The translations under genes were made by a program, and so were the position numbers. Below, piece after piece: positions 20,643 through 30,700 of a stretch of DNA of 64,000 nt (the stretch's first letter is position 1; the number at the start of each line of letters is the position of its first letter). The notes beneath the pieces were generated by a model. That model was not told the origin of the DNA, did not search any database, and saw only the letters and a list, made by a program, of their open reading frames with translations. Source of the DNA: Arenibaculum pallidiluteum (GTDB taxonomy: Bacteria > Pseudomonadota > Alphaproteobacteria > Azospirillales > Azospirillaceae); the NCBI RefSeq assembly GCF_017355985.1, contig NZ_JAFIQU010000014.1, positions 1-64,000 of the forward strand, written 5' to 3'.

Positions 20643-20858
20643 CTACCGGCTGTCCTCGAGGGTGAAGCCGACCTCCAGCGTGACCTGGTAGTGGGAGACG
20701 GCCCCACCCTCGATGTTTCCGCGCACGTCGGTGACGCGGAACCAGCGCAGGTTCTTCAAGGTCTGGCTGGCCCGGCCGATCGCGTTCCGCACGGCATCGT
20801 CGACGCCCACGGTCGACGACCCGACGAGCTGGACGACCTTGTAGATGTGATCGGACAT
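20643..20858 (-). CDS. Dodecin
   Basis: The 71-residue protein is a complete dodecin: [20 protein letters not shown], then [20 protein letters not shown] and the beta strands around [13 protein letters not shown]. Dodecins form hollow 12-mers that store flavin. The Trp in LRWFRV is the residue that stacks on the bound isoalloxazine ring. The ATG at 20858 follows GGAGGAAA. The gene is convergent with the molybdopterin-fold gene. Confidence 0.95.
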   Translation of the reverse strand: MSDHIYKVVQLVGSSTVGVDDAVRNAIGRASQTLKNLRWFRVTDVRGNIEGGAVSHYQVTLEVGFTLEDSR

Positions 20859-21084
20859 CGCGTTTCCTCCCTGAAGGGCGGAGCGCCGGCCCGCTGCCGG
20901 GCGCCTCCCTGCCACAACAGGCCCGCGCGGGCGCCTGCACCGCCGCGCCCCCTTTGCGGCCGTGGCGCCGGGACAGGCCATGCGCTGCCTGAATGCCTGG
21001 ACCTTGGGCGCTGCGATGCGCGGGTTCCGTCAATCGGGTGTTGAAGCGGCGTGCCGTCCGGTCGCGGGAGGGCGGCCGCTGCGG

Positions 21085-21390
21085 GGCGGCCCGTTCCCGA
21101 CCTTCCTCCTGGCCATGGCGGCGCTGGTGATCGTGAGCCTCTACACCTCGATCAGCGGCCTCATCAAGGCGGAGCTGTTCCCGCCCGAGGTGCGCGCCCT
21201 GGGCGTCGGGCGTGCCTATGCCATCGCCAACGCGCTGTTCGGCGGCACCGCCGAGTACGTGGCGCTGTGGCTGAATTCCATGGGGCAGGAGGAGGCGTTC
21301 TTCTGGTACGTCACCGCCATGTGCGCCATCGCCTTCGTCGTGTCCCTGCGCATGCCGGACCCGCGGCGCCACGGCTATCTCCGGGACTGA
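21085..21390 (+). pseudogene. C-terminal fragment of an MHS-family transporter
   Basis: About 100 residues match the end of a metabolite:H+ symporter of the KgtP/ProP/ShiA type: two membrane helices with the conserved [20 protein letters not shown] and [20 protein letters not shown], then [18 protein letters not shown] full carrier has about 430 residues and 12 helices. Here only the last helices remain. The in-frame sequence from 20962 to 21084 does not look like a transporter, and no start with a ribosome site is seen. It is a truncated gene, probably not functional. Confidence 0.8.
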
Positions 21391-21441
21391 GCACGGCCGG
21401 ACATGGGGGCGACGGCCGGCACGGCGCGGCCGGCCCGCCCC

Positions 21442-23457
21442 TCAGGCGGCCCGCACCGTGGCGAGGAAGCGCGTCACCTCGCTGCGCAGGGTCTCCGCGC
21501 CGGCGGCCAGGCCGCCGGCCGTGGCGAGCACCTGTGAGGCGGCGGAGCCCGTCTCCTGGACGGCGCGGTCGACGCCCGCAATGTGGGAGGAGACCTCCTC
21601 GGTGTCCTGGGCCGCGCGGACGACGTTTCCTGCGATGTCGCCCGTCGCGGCGTTCTGCTGCTCGATCGCCGCGGCGATGGCCGCGGTGATCGCGCCCATG
21701 CTGCGGATCGTGGCGCCGATGCCCTCGATGGCGGCCTTGGCGCCCTCGGTCGCGGACTGGATCTCGGCGACCTTGGACCGGATCTCCCCGGTCGCCCGGG
21801 CGGTCTGGGTGGCCAGCGCCTTCACCTCGGAGGCGACCACGGCGAAGCCCTTGCCCGCCTCGCCGGCGCGCGCGGCCTCGATGGTGGCATTCAGCGCCAG
21901 GAGGTTCGTCTGGCCGGCGATGGTACCGATCAGATCCATCACGGCGCCGATCTGCCCGGCTGCCTCGACCAGCGTCCCGATGGTGCGTGTCGTCCGCTCG
22001 GCCTCGTCCACCGCCTGGCCCGCGATCCGGGTCGATCCGTCGACCTGACGCCCGATCTCGGCGATGGAGGAGGACAGCTCCTCCGTCGCTGCGGCCACCG
22101 TCTGCACATTGGCGGAGGTTCGTTCGGACGCCACGGCGACGGCCTCCGAACGCCGGCTCGCCTCCTCGGCGGTCGATGCCATGGCGCCTGCCGCGCCCTG
22201 CATCTCGGTGGCAGCCGATGCCACGGTCTCGACGACCGACTTCACGTTCGCCTCGAACAGGTCGGCCATGGCGAGCAGCGAGGTGCGGCGCTCCTGCGCG
22301 AGGCGGGCCTCGGCCTCCTTGGCCTCGCGCTCCATCTCCCTGCTGCGGAGCATCGCGTCCCTGAAGACGCCGAGCGCCCGGGCCATGGCGCCGATCTCGT
22401 CGCGCCGCCCGGCCGCGGGGACGGCGACGTCCAGGTCGCCCCCGGCGATGCGTCCCATGGCTGCGGTCATGGCGCCGAGCGGGCGGGTGATGGCTCGGGT
22501 GATCGTCCATGCGACCACGAGGCTGGTCGCGACGGCCAGGGCCGAGACCAAGCCGCCCAGGAGCTTCGCCGCGGCGGTGCGCGCCGCGGCGCCCTCGGCC
22601 AGGGCGGCCTGACGCGCCGCCGCGCTGGCGCCGAGCGCCGCGATATGCTTGTCCAGCATTCTTCCGTTGCCGTCCAGAGCCTCGGCCAGCGTCCTGCGCC
22701 GCTCCTCGCCCAGACGCGCGATCTCCTCCACCCCGGCCGCATAGTCCGGGAGGCCGCGCACGACCCCGTCCAGCCTGGCCTTGATCCCTGGCTCCGCGAT
22801 GCCGCCCGCGAGGCTGCCGAGCTGTTCGCGGAGCGCGGCCAGGTCGTCCCGGATCCGCGCGAGATCTTCTGCCTTCTGCTCGGTCACGAAGCGGGCAACC
22901 AGGACGCGCACCAGCAGAAAGCGCTCGCTGGCCGCGGCAAGGGAAACGGTGCCCTCGATGTCGCCCGTCTGGCGGCCGGCCTGGACCGTTTCGCTGAGAG
23001 ACCGGCGCAGCGAGGCGCCGAGCGTGTTGACGATCTCGGCGATCAGCCTGTCGCGCCGCTCCTGTATCGCGACGAGCTGCTCGAACCCAGCGACGAAGGC
23101 CTGGTCGAGCTCGCCCGTTTCTGCGATGCGCCGCCGGATGTCCTCGTCCGTCGTGCCCTGCAGGGCCGCGTCACGCCGGGTGCGGAAACGCTCGATCTCG
23201 CCGCGGAAGGCCTCCACCGCCCGCGGGGAGCCCGTGGCGGTGAACTCGCGCGCCGACGCCATGGCGCCGGAAATGCCGGCCTCCGCCTGGGCCGCCAGCA
23301 TCGCGACGCGGGACTCCGTGGAGAAGTCCGTCAAGGCGGCCCCGCTTTCCTCGAGGCCGTTCCACGACAGCGCGCCGAGGCCGGCCAGGAATGCCAGCGT
23401 CACGCCGAAGCCACCCAGGATCTTCGTTCCGGTGGGAAGGTCGCTGAGGCGGATCAT
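21442..23457 (-). CDS. Methyl-accepting chemotaxis protein
   Basis: The 671-residue receptor has a first membrane helix (about 12-33), a long helical periplasmic region (to about 285), a second helix (about 295-320, [20 protein letters not shown]), a HAMP domain and a signalling domain. The hairpin tip carries the typical [20 protein letters not shown]. The periplasmic part is all-helical and reaches about 250 residues, like helical-bimodular sensors. The ligand is unknown. The ATG at 23457 follows GGAGAGGAG. No other che genes lie in the window. Confidence 0.95.
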   Translation of the reverse strand: MIRLSDLPTGTKILGGFGVTLAFLAGLGALSWNGLEESGAALTDFSTESRVAMLAAQAEAGISGAMASAREFTATGSPRAVEAFRGEIERFRTRRDAALQGTTDEDIRRRIAETGELDQAFVAGFEQLVAIQERRDRLIAEIVNTLGASLRRSLSETVQAGRQTGDIEGTVSLAAASERFLLVRVLVARFVTEQKAEDLARIRDDLAALREQLGSLAGGIAEPGIKARLDGVVRGLPDYAAGVEEIARLGEERRRTLAEALDGNGRMLDKHIAALGASAAARQAALAEGAAARTAAAKLLGGLVSALAVATSLVVAWTITRAITRPLGAMTAAMGRIAGGDLDVAVPAAGRRDEIGAMARALGVFRDAMLRSREMEREAKEAEARLAQERRTSLLAMADLFEANVKSVVETVASAATEMQGAAGAMASTAEEASRRSEAVAVASERTSANVQTVAAATEELSSSIAEIGRQVDGSTRIAGQAVDEAERTTRTIGTLVEAAGQIGAVMDLIGTIAGQTNLLALNATIEAARAGEAGKGFAVVASEVKALATQTARATGEIRSKVAEIQSATEGAKAAIEGIGATIRSMGAITAAIAAAIEQQNAATGDIAGNVVRAAQDTEEVSSHIAGVDRAVQETGSAASQVLATAGGLAAGAETLRSEVTRFLATVRAA

Positions 23458-23626
23458 GTCAAACTCCTCTCCGGCGCCGTCCGAAGCCGGACGGTGCGAT
23501 GCAGCGAGCTTACAGCCGAAAGTTTGAAGAATACTGTATGCCGGAACTGGGTTGGACCTGCAGCCCTGCCTTCCGCATCGGCTAGACTGTTCGGGACCAG
23601 GGCTCCTCTGAGGCGGCAGGAGGGAC

Positions 23627-24328
23627 ATGACCCGTCGTCAGGGCCACACGGAAGGACATCGGGTCGGGCAGATCGGCTGGCTGCGGGCGGCCGTGCTCGG
23701 GGCCAATGACGGCATCGTCTCGACCGCGAGCCTGGTCCTCGGCGTCGCCGCCGCCACGGCGGTGCGCGGCGACATCCTCGTTGCGGGCGTGGCGGGAATG
23801 GTCGCGGGCGCCATGTCCATGGCCGCGGGAGAATATGTCTCCGTCAGCTCGCAGGCGGATGCCGAGGGAGCGGAGCTCGCCCGCGAGCGCCGGGAGCTCA
23901 GCGAGGATGCCGAGTTCGAGCGCGACGAGCTTGCGGCGATCTATGTCGGGCGCGGGCTCGATCCCGGCCTCGCCCGCGAGGTCGCACGTCAGCTCATGGA
24001 GAAGGACGCGCTCGGCGCCCATGCGCGGGACGAGCTCGGGATCTCCGAAATTACCGCGGCGCGCCCGCTTCAGGCGGCGCTGGCTTCGGCGGCAGCTTTC
24101 GCCGCCGGCGCCGTCCTGCCGCTCCTGGTCGCGGCGCTCGCGCCCATGGCGACCCTGGCGCCCGCGGTGGCGCTGGCCTCGCTGGCGTCGCTCGCGCTGC
24201 TCGGCGCGGTGGGGGCGCGGGCGGGCGGCGCCGCGGTCCCACGAGCCGCGTTGCGCGTGACCTTCTGGGGCGCGCTGGCGATGGCGCTGACGGCCGCGAT
24301 CGGGACGCTGGTCGGGCGAGCGGTCTAA
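23627..24328 (+). CDS. VIT1/CCC1-family metal transporter
   Basis: The protein of 233 residues has the VIT family layout. The first helices hold [20 protein letters not shown] and [21 protein letters not shown] cytoplasmic, Glu-rich helical segment (about 85-135; [20 protein letters not shown]) is a metal-binding region in relatives. Three C-terminal helices end the protein. Family members export or store Fe2+ or Mn2+. A GGCAGGAGG site precedes the ATG. The gene is divergent from the chemoreceptor and convergent with an FhuF-like ferric reductase, so an iron connection is plausible. Confidence 0.92.
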   Translation: MTRRQGHTEGHRVGQIGWLRAAVLGANDGIVSTASLVLGVAAATAVRGDILVAGVAGMVAGAMSMAAGEYVSVSSQADAEGAELARERRELSEDAEFERDELAAIYVGRGLDPGLAREVARQLMEKDALGAHARDELGISEITAARPLQAALASAAAFAAGAVLPLLVAALAPMATLAPAVALASLASLALLGAVGARAGGAAVPRAALRVTFWGALAMALTAAIGTLVGRAV

Positions 24329-24372
24329 CTCACGGCCGGATGTGGAGCGCGGGGGTGACCCGGCGTTCCGCC

Positions 24373-25215
24373 TCAGCCCACGCCCAGATGCGCCTCCCAG
24401 TCGTCGCGCATGCGCTGGATCCGCACGGGATCGGACTGGCGCGGGCAGCTCGCGCAAAGCCCGGCGCCGTCCCGCCGGTATTCGAGGCAGCAGGCCTTGC
24501 GGTCCAGCGTCAGCTGCTCGCGTCCATCGCCCAGGGTGATGGCCATCAGGCCGCTCTGGCCCCGGAGCCCCGTCGCATCCAGCCACAGCGCGGCGAGAAC
24601 CCGGATCTCGTCGTTCTCCAGGCCGTCCCCGCCCTCGCCGAGCCGGGGCAGCATGGCCATCAGGCGGTCCGCGAGCAGCCGGCGGGCCAGGACGGGCTTG
24701 ACCCCGATGACGGCGTCGAGCTCCGCCAGCAGGTCGTCGGCCAGGACGCGCAGATGGGCACCCGCCTGCTCGATCAGCATCTCGGGCGGGCCGGAGACGG
24801 TCTCTCCGCCCGGCAGGGCGTAGCCGATCACGCTCGGGCCGTGGATGCGCTGGCTGATCCCGTCGAGGCGCGGGACGATGCCGACGCGGTGGACGGCGAG
24901 GACCGCAAGGAGGGCCGGCTGCCATGTCAGCATGCCCCAGGCCCGCAGAGCCCAGTAGCCGCGCCCGGCCTCGGGATGCTGCGCCCTGATGGCGTCGACG
25001 AGCTCCGAGATCGCCGTGGCGTTCGACCGGCCGCGGGTCACGCCGCCCGGCAGGTGGCCGCCGATCTCGCCGACCATGCCGGGAAGGATGGCCTCGGCCG
25101 CGGCGAGAAGGCGAAGGATCGCCTCATCGGCATCCCGGTGCCTCGGACGCATGCCGCGGGCCGCCGTGGGTTCCCCACGGACCGCGGAAAGCGTTTCCGG
25201 CATCGCATGCGCCAT
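24373..25215 (-). CDS. FhuF-like siderophore ferric reductase
   Basis: The 280-residue protein ends with the FhuF signature ACCLEYRRDGAGLCASCPRQ, a C-C-x10-C-x2-C motif that binds a [2Fe-2S] cluster. The rest is a helical ferric iron reductase-type domain (LRAWGMLTWQPALLAVLAVH). FhuF-type proteins reduce iron in imported ferric siderophores. The ATG at 25215 is followed 12 bp later by another possible ATG. It is downstream of tfuA on the same strand, with a 222-bp gap, so cotranscription is possible but not shown. No siderophore receptor is in the window. Confidence 0.88.
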   Translation of the reverse strand: MAHAMPETLSAVRGEPTAARGMRPRHRDADEAILRLLAAAEAILPGMVGEIGGHLPGGVTRGRSNATAISELVDAIRAQHPEAGRGYWALRAWGMLTWQPALLAVLAVHRVGIVPRLDGISQRIHGPSVIGYALPGGETVSGPPEMLIEQAGAHLRVLADDLLAELDAVIGVKPVLARRLLADRLMAMLPRLGEGGDGLENDEIRVLAALWLDATGLRGQSGLMAITLGDGREQLTLDRKACCLEYRRDGAGLCASCPRQSDPVRIQRMRDDWEAHLGVG

Positions 25216-25340
25216 GATTCACCCGGGCAGTCGCGGACAGGCTCCACCCAGCTACTGCGAGTCGCTCTTAATTGCAACGGACGTTTTCGGGAGCGGGCAT
25301 CACGGTCCCCGACGATCCCCGATGCCGTACCAGCCGGCAC

Positions 25341-25367
25341 ATGCCCGGCGCATGCCCGGCGCATGCC
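25341..25367. repeat. Short tandem repeat, 11-bp unit
   Basis: The unit ATGCCCGGCGC occurs twice in tandem and continues with ATGCC. It lies in the 222-bp gap between tfuA and the FhuF-like gene. On the minus strand it falls inside a 33-codon open frame (25268-25369, starting MACAGHAPGMC) with no Shine-Dalgarno. Confidence 0.6.
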
Positions 25368-25437
25368 ATGATGCGGAAGCTGCTCAGGAAGGCTGGGGAT
25401 GAAACACCTTCCCGGCGCCTCCAGGCATGCCGCCCGC

Positions 25438-26559
25438 TCAAGGCATGTCGTTTGCGTCGCGGAGGAAGAGCCATTCGTCCAGCAGCGTGTCCAGGAACGC
25501 GCCGGCGTCGGGATAGTCGAGGGAGCGTGCCCAGGCATCGAGGTCGGGTGGGGGCGCCGTTCCCTGCCGCGCCCAGTGCCAGCGGAGCAGCGAGAGTGGG
25601 TCCGGCGGTGCCTCCGCCCGGTCCGGCGCGGGCTCGCCGGCAAGTGCGGCCGCCTTCGCCATGCCGCGCACCACCAGGCGCTGGAACTCCCCGTGCTCGC
25701 GCAGGAGGGACGGCAGGTCGCGCGGCGCGGCGGCGCGCTTGAGACGGAGATAGGGCTCACCGGTCAGGCGCAGTTCGTCCAGCGCCATCCTCTCCTCGGG
25801 ATCGAGGCGTGCGTATGCCGTAGCCTCCTGCCAGCACAGCGTGCGCTGCAGCCGGAACCTGCCCTGCGGCACGGTACCGGACCCCACCTCCGCCAGACGC
25901 GACAACAGGTCGAGCGCGTCCGCGCGTTTCTGGTCCACGCGCCCGCCCGGAAGCCAGGCCGCCAGGGCCGCCTGCTCCCCTGCCGACACCTCGGCCGGCA
26001 CCTCGGCCGCCTCCGCGAGGAGGCGCGCGTAGGACCGGTCGGCATAGAAGGCGACCTTGGCGCGGCGCACCAGCGCATCGCGGCTGCGCCGGCCGATCAC
26101 GCCCTGCTCCTCGGCGCGGGCAAGCGTGCAGCGGATGTTGACCATGGACTCGGACAGGGCGAGATAGCCGGTCTCCTCCGGCCCATGCAGGACCGCGACC
26201 TCGTCGTCGTCCTCGAATGGCTCCTCCGCATAGGGCTCCAGCACCCCGTCGCGGTAGGCCTCGAAGATGCGGCCGATGCCGAGCATGCCGAAGGGCGCGA
26301 GTTCGGCCGCCCGCAGCGCGCCCATGCTGGCGGCGCCAAGAACGGGCACGCCGCGCTCCATCGCCCACAGGATCTCCTTGTGCCAGACCGCGGGCCGCTG
26401 GCGGAAATACCCGTCCACGATGGCGATCGCGGTGGCGCCGTCGCGGACGATCGCGCGGTGGACGTCGCCTTGCGCGGCAGGTGGCCGGCACAGCGTGCCC
26501 GGCGGCAGCCGCGCCTGCGACGGCGGCAGGGTCGGCCCCAGGAAGACGCACGCCCTCAT
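25438..26559 (-). CDS. tfuA: TfuA-like protein, YcaO partner
   Basis: The 373-residue protein has the TfuA core near its N-terminus: DGYFRQRPAVWHKEILWAME, then GAASMGALRAAELAPFGMLG and IFEAYRDGVLEPYAEEPFED. TfuA proteins work with YcaO in backbone thioamidation and are thought to deliver sulfur. The ATG overlaps the ycaO stop as ATGA. The C-terminal 160 residues (from about 210) go beyond the minimal domain and are helical and charged. No sulfurtransferase or E1-like gene lies nearby. It is the last gene of the coupled cyclase-ycaO-tfuA set. Confidence 0.92.
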   Translation of the reverse strand: MRACVFLGPTLPPSQARLPPGTLCRPPAAQGDVHRAIVRDGATAIAIVDGYFRQRPAVWHKEILWAMERGVPVLGAASMGALRAAELAPFGMLGIGRIFEAYRDGVLEPYAEEPFEDDDEVAVLHGPEETGYLALSESMVNIRCTLARAEEQGVIGRRSRDALVRRAKVAFYADRSYARLLAEAAEVPAEVSAGEQAALAAWLPGGRVDQKRADALDLLSRLAEVGSGTVPQGRFRLQRTLCWQEATAYARLDPEERMALDELRLTGEPYLRLKRAAAPRDLPSLLREHGEFQRLVVRGMAKAAALAGEPAPDRAEAPPDPLSLLRWHWARQGTAPPPDLDAWARSLDYPDAGAFLDTLLDEWLFLRDANDMP

Positions 26560-27776
26560 CGGACCGCCCCCGGCGGCTCCGGGGTGTCCCATTCCGGGCC
26601 CAGCAGGCCGGGCGCGACCGTCCTGACCACCGGAATGCCGAGGCCGTCCCGGGTAAGGTCGACGGCAACGGGATCGATCCCCGCATCGCCGAGACGCGCC
26701 AGCACCGCGTCCAGGTCTTCCGGGACGGTCCCGGAATCCCAGCCCGCCGCCACATCGAAGCGGCGGAAGGGGCGCCCCAGGGGCAGGACGGCCGCCGCCT
26801 TGCGGCGCCGTCGCGCGCGAGACGCCGGCGTGTAGGCGTCGGGTGGGATGTCGTCGCGCGCGCCGGCGATCACCGTGGCGCGGACCTGCGCCGCCTCGGC
26901 CAGGGCGCGTGCCAGCGCAACCGCCGGGCTGGGGTGGCAGCCGGCCCCGAACTCCGGGTCGGCGAGGTCCCCCCCGCCGTCCGGCGCCCCGTCCGCCACC
27001 AGACACAGGAAAGCCGGCACACCGAAACCGGAGGTGACATCCCAGGCAGTCACGGTGACGGCAGCGCGCGCGAAGTGGTCCAGAAGCTCCCGGCAGTCGG
27101 GATTCCCAACGGTTGTCAGGTCGATGGCGCGCGCGTCGCGCTCTGCCGGGCTCAGGCGTGCCCAGCGCGCCGTGGCGTCGCGCTCCAGGAGTTCGCACAG
27201 CGCCTGGAGAACCGCCTCCGACCAGGTGTTCCCGGATCCCAGGCCGCTGCTGCCCGAGGCGAAGCATCCGCTGCCCGTGGGCAGGGGCAGCGTGTGGTTC
27301 AGATGCACGGTCTCGTAGGGCAGCCAAAGTGGCGCCCCGCTACGCAGGCAGCGCCCCTCGATCCACAGGATCTGCCGGCCGGGGTCCCAGCCGCCGGGCG
27401 CAGGCGGCAGACCCGCTAGGTCGATCAGCGGACGCGACGGCCTCATCTCGTCGGCGCTGGCCAGCAGCAAAGGCTGCAGGACGTGCTCGGCGTGATAGGC
27501 CTCGACCGCCTCCATGGCCGCCGAGACCTTGGCGGCGGCGAGGTCCAGCCCCTTGCCTTGGAAGACGCTGAGCGAGCGCGCGTTCGGGCGGTAGGCCGCG
27601 ACAACGGGAATGCCGACCCGGTCGAGCCCCGTCAGGTTGGCGAGCCGCGTGACGCCCATCGCCGGCAGCAGGGGGCGCAGCCATGCCAGGGTCGCCTCGG
27701 GGTCGCGGATCCGATGCGTGCCGCGGCGGTACCGCTTCGCCCCGGCCTCGCTGGCGAAGGGGTCCGCTCCGGTCAT
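26556..27776 (-). CDS. ycaO: YcaO-domain cyclodehydratase/thioamidation enzyme
   Basis: The 406-residue protein is a YcaO ATPase that activates a peptide amide by O-phosphorylation. The nucleotide and Mg-binding segments are seen in VSAAMEAVEAYHAEH, SEAVLQALCELLERDATARW and ALARALAEAAQVRATVIAG. TfuA next to it, coupled by ATGA, fits the thioamide-forming branch. The end, WDTPEPPGAVR, is Pro-rich but not a clean PxPxP. There is no fused RRE or E1 domain, so substrate recognition must lie elsewhere. Its own start overlaps the stop of the upstream cyclase/ATPase gene, again as ATGA. The substrate is unknown. Confidence 0.93.
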   Translation of the reverse strand: MTGADPFASEAGAKRYRRGTHRIRDPEATLAWLRPLLPAMGVTRLANLTGLDRVGIPVVAAYRPNARSLSVFQGKGLDLAAAKVSAAMEAVEAYHAEHVLQPLLLASADEMRPSRPLIDLAGLPPAPGGWDPGRQILWIEGRCLRSGAPLWLPYETVHLNHTLPLPTGSGCFASGSSGLGSGNTWSEAVLQALCELLERDATARWARLSPAERDARAIDLTTVGNPDCRELLDHFARAAVTVTAWDVTSGFGVPAFLCLVADGAPDGGGDLADPEFGAGCHPSPAVALARALAEAAQVRATVIAGARDDIPPDAYTPASRARRRRKAAAVLPLGRPFRRFDVAAGWDSGTVPEDLDAVLARLGDAGIDPVAVDLTRDGLGIPVVRTVAPGLLGPEWDTPEPPGAVR

Positions 27777-30700
27777 GCCGGCGCCGCCCGCGGTCCGGCC
27801 TGGGAGCCGTCGCGCGGGCCCCCGCGGCGCGTCTTGCCGAGAACGTCGCGCAGCGCGGTCGCCTCCCGCAGGTCGGAGGTCTCGAAGCCCTCGGCGAAGC
27901 CGGCGAGCACCGACGCGATCAGTTCCCAGGCGGACGAGGCCTGATCCCTGCGCGCCAGCAGCCCCGCGAGACTCGTCGCCGCGCGCAGCTCGAGCGAGCG
28001 CGCCTTCTGGGCCCGCGCGACGGCCAGGGCCTTGCGGAGGTCGCCTTCCGCCTCGGCCAGATCGGCATCGCCGGCGAGCAGCAGCTCGCCTCGGCGCCTG
28101 TAGAGCTCGGCGCGCCAGTAGAGCAGCCCGTTGCGCTCCACCAGGTCCAGCGCCTCGCCGATCAGGGTCAGCCCCTCCTGGGCCCTGCCCGCGCGGCCCA
28201 TCACCTCGGCCAGCATCTCGTAGTAGACCGGGAAATCCTCGGTGGTGCCAATCTGCCGCTGCCGCTCGATCCCCTCGGTCATCTCGGCGATGCCGGCCTT
28301 CAGCTCGCCGTCGAGGGCACGCGCCCAGCCGCGGAACAGAAGCGCCTTGGCGCCGTGGTCGGCGAAGCCGTGCTCGCGGGCGAAGACCATCATCTCCTCG
28401 GCCGCGATGCGGACCGCCCGGACGTCGCGGAGATAGCGGCCGAGCATCAGATCGATGTCCATCGCATGCATCATGCTGCCGCCATGGCGGAGCATGCGCG
28501 CCCAGATCACCGCCACGCGGACCCGCTGTCGGGCGCGCGCGGGATGGCCCAGGAGCCAAAGCGACAGGCCGTGCTCGCCGCAGGCACAAACCTTCGGGTC
28601 ATGCCCGCCATAGGAAACCGCGTGCTTGCGGTAGTCGTCCTGGCGGTAGAGCTCGAGCCCGGCCTCGATGTGGCGCACGCATGCTTCCTGGTCTCCCAGG
28701 TTGAACAGGGTCGCCCACTGGCTGTGATGGGCCTGGAGCCGCAGGCCGGGATCGCGAAGCGTCTCCGCCAGGGCGAGCAGCCGGTCGGCCCGCTCGCGCA
28801 TCACCCGGAAGTTGGGCGAGACCCGCCACCAGCCCCAATGGGCCGTGAAATGCTCGGCCGCTCCCGGCAGGCGGGCGCACAGGCCGAGCGCCTGGTCGTA
28901 GACGCGCGCGACCTCCTCGGCTCCTGGACCGTGCGTGGCGATTAGCGCCGGGCCCAGCGCGATCAGCAGCCGCAGGGCCTGCCACAGGGTCTCTTCCGTC
29001 TCGGGCAGCGTGGCCAGGCACTCCAGCCCCTTGCGCAAGTGACCGGCGGCCTCGGCATTGGCCGAGCGGGAACCGGCCCGCTGCCCCGCGCGCAGCCAGT
29101 ATTCGACCGCCGGCGCGGCCTGCCCGGCGGCCCCCCAGTGATGAGCCAGGATCTCGGGGTTGGATTCGGTGACGGCCGGGAATCGCTCCTCCAGCGTGCG
29201 GGCGATCAGCGCGTGCAGGCCGGAGCGGCGGCTCAGCAGCAGGCCCTCATAGGCGGCCTCCTGCAGCAGCTTGTGCTTGAAGTCGTAGCTTTCCTCCTCC
29301 GCCGAATGGCGGCGGATCAGGCCGGTGCGCAGCAGGTCGTCCAGCGCGCGGCGCAGGTCCTCCTGCGCCATCGGGACGACGGCCGCCAGCAGGTCGAAGG
29401 CGAAGGTGCGGCCGATCACCGCCGCCGTCTGCGCCACGTCCCTGGCGGGCCCCAGCCGGTCCAGCCGGGCGGCCAGGAAATCGCGCAGCGTCGGCGGGAT
29501 CGCCGGCGGGGCGCTCGTCCCCTCGTCCCGCGTCTCCAGGACGGTCTGGGTCAGCTCCTCCAGGAAGAGCGGGATGCCGCCGGTATGCTCCAGGATCCAT
29601 GCGACGAGTTCCGGCGGCAGCCGCGCGGGGGCGAGGCCGGCGACCAGGGCGGAGCTGTGTGCGCGCGTCAGCGGATCCAGCCGAACGATGGTGGCGCCGG
29701 GCCAGTCGGCATCCTGCAGGTCGTCGGGGCGCAGGGTGAGGACGACGAGGATGCGCGCATCGTGGGCCATCCGCCCGACCTGGGCGACGAGCTCCCGGGT
29801 CGAGGGGTCAAGCCAGTGCACGTCCTCCACGAGGAACAGCACCGGCCCCTCGCGGGCCAGCCGCGACAGGTGACCGAGCATCGTCTGCGTCAGCCGCTCC
29901 TTGAACTTCAGGGCACGTTCGCCCGGGAAGGCGGCCTCGGCGGAGTCGTCGCTGCGGCCGCCCGAGAGATCGGAGGACAGGTCCTCGGCGGCGATCGCCT
30001 TCTGGCCGTCCGCCGCCAGCCACTGCCTGAGCTTCTCAAGCCGTTGACGGGGCTGTTCGTCGCGCTCGAGCCGGGCCGAGCGCTCGATCCAGCGGATCAC
30101 GGGATGGAAGGGGGTATTCTGGCGGTACGAGGAGGCCTCCAGGCACAGCACGGTATGCCCGTCGCGACCGAGGCGCTGGCGGAAGGCCTGGATCAGACGC
30201 GACTTGCCGATCCCTGCGTCGCCGGCGACCAGGACCACCTGCCCCGCTTGGCGCTTGGCCTCGGCCCAGCGGCCGAGCAGGACGGCAAGCTCGTCGCGTC
30301 GGTTCACGAAGGGCGTTCGCTCGCCCGGCCGCAGGGCCTCGAAGCGGCTTTCGACCTGGCTCTCGCCGAGCACCTGCCAGACGCGCACGGAACGGGGAAA
30401 ACCGCGCAGCTCCTGCCAGCCGAGCTCGCGGCATTCAAAGAGCCCTCCCAGGAGCTGATGCGTAGCCTCGGTGATCAGCACGCCGCCCGGCGGGGCCAGT
30501 GTCTGCAGACGCGCAGCCGTGTGCAACGCCTCGCCCACGGCGGAGGGCTCCCCCGCCGCCTCCTGCGACGCCGGGGTCGCCACGACCAGCCCCGTAGCAA
30601 TGCCGATGCGCACCTGCAGCGGCCGGCCCCGGCCCGACCGGTCGCCGGACATCCCCTCGACGATCTCCAGACCTGCCCGCACCGCCCGCTCGGCATCGTC

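Noticed and set aside
25341-25367. Tandem repeat as a possible CRISPR or RiPP core repeat
   Set aside because: There are only two and a half 11-bp units without spacers, and no ribosome site for a peptide.
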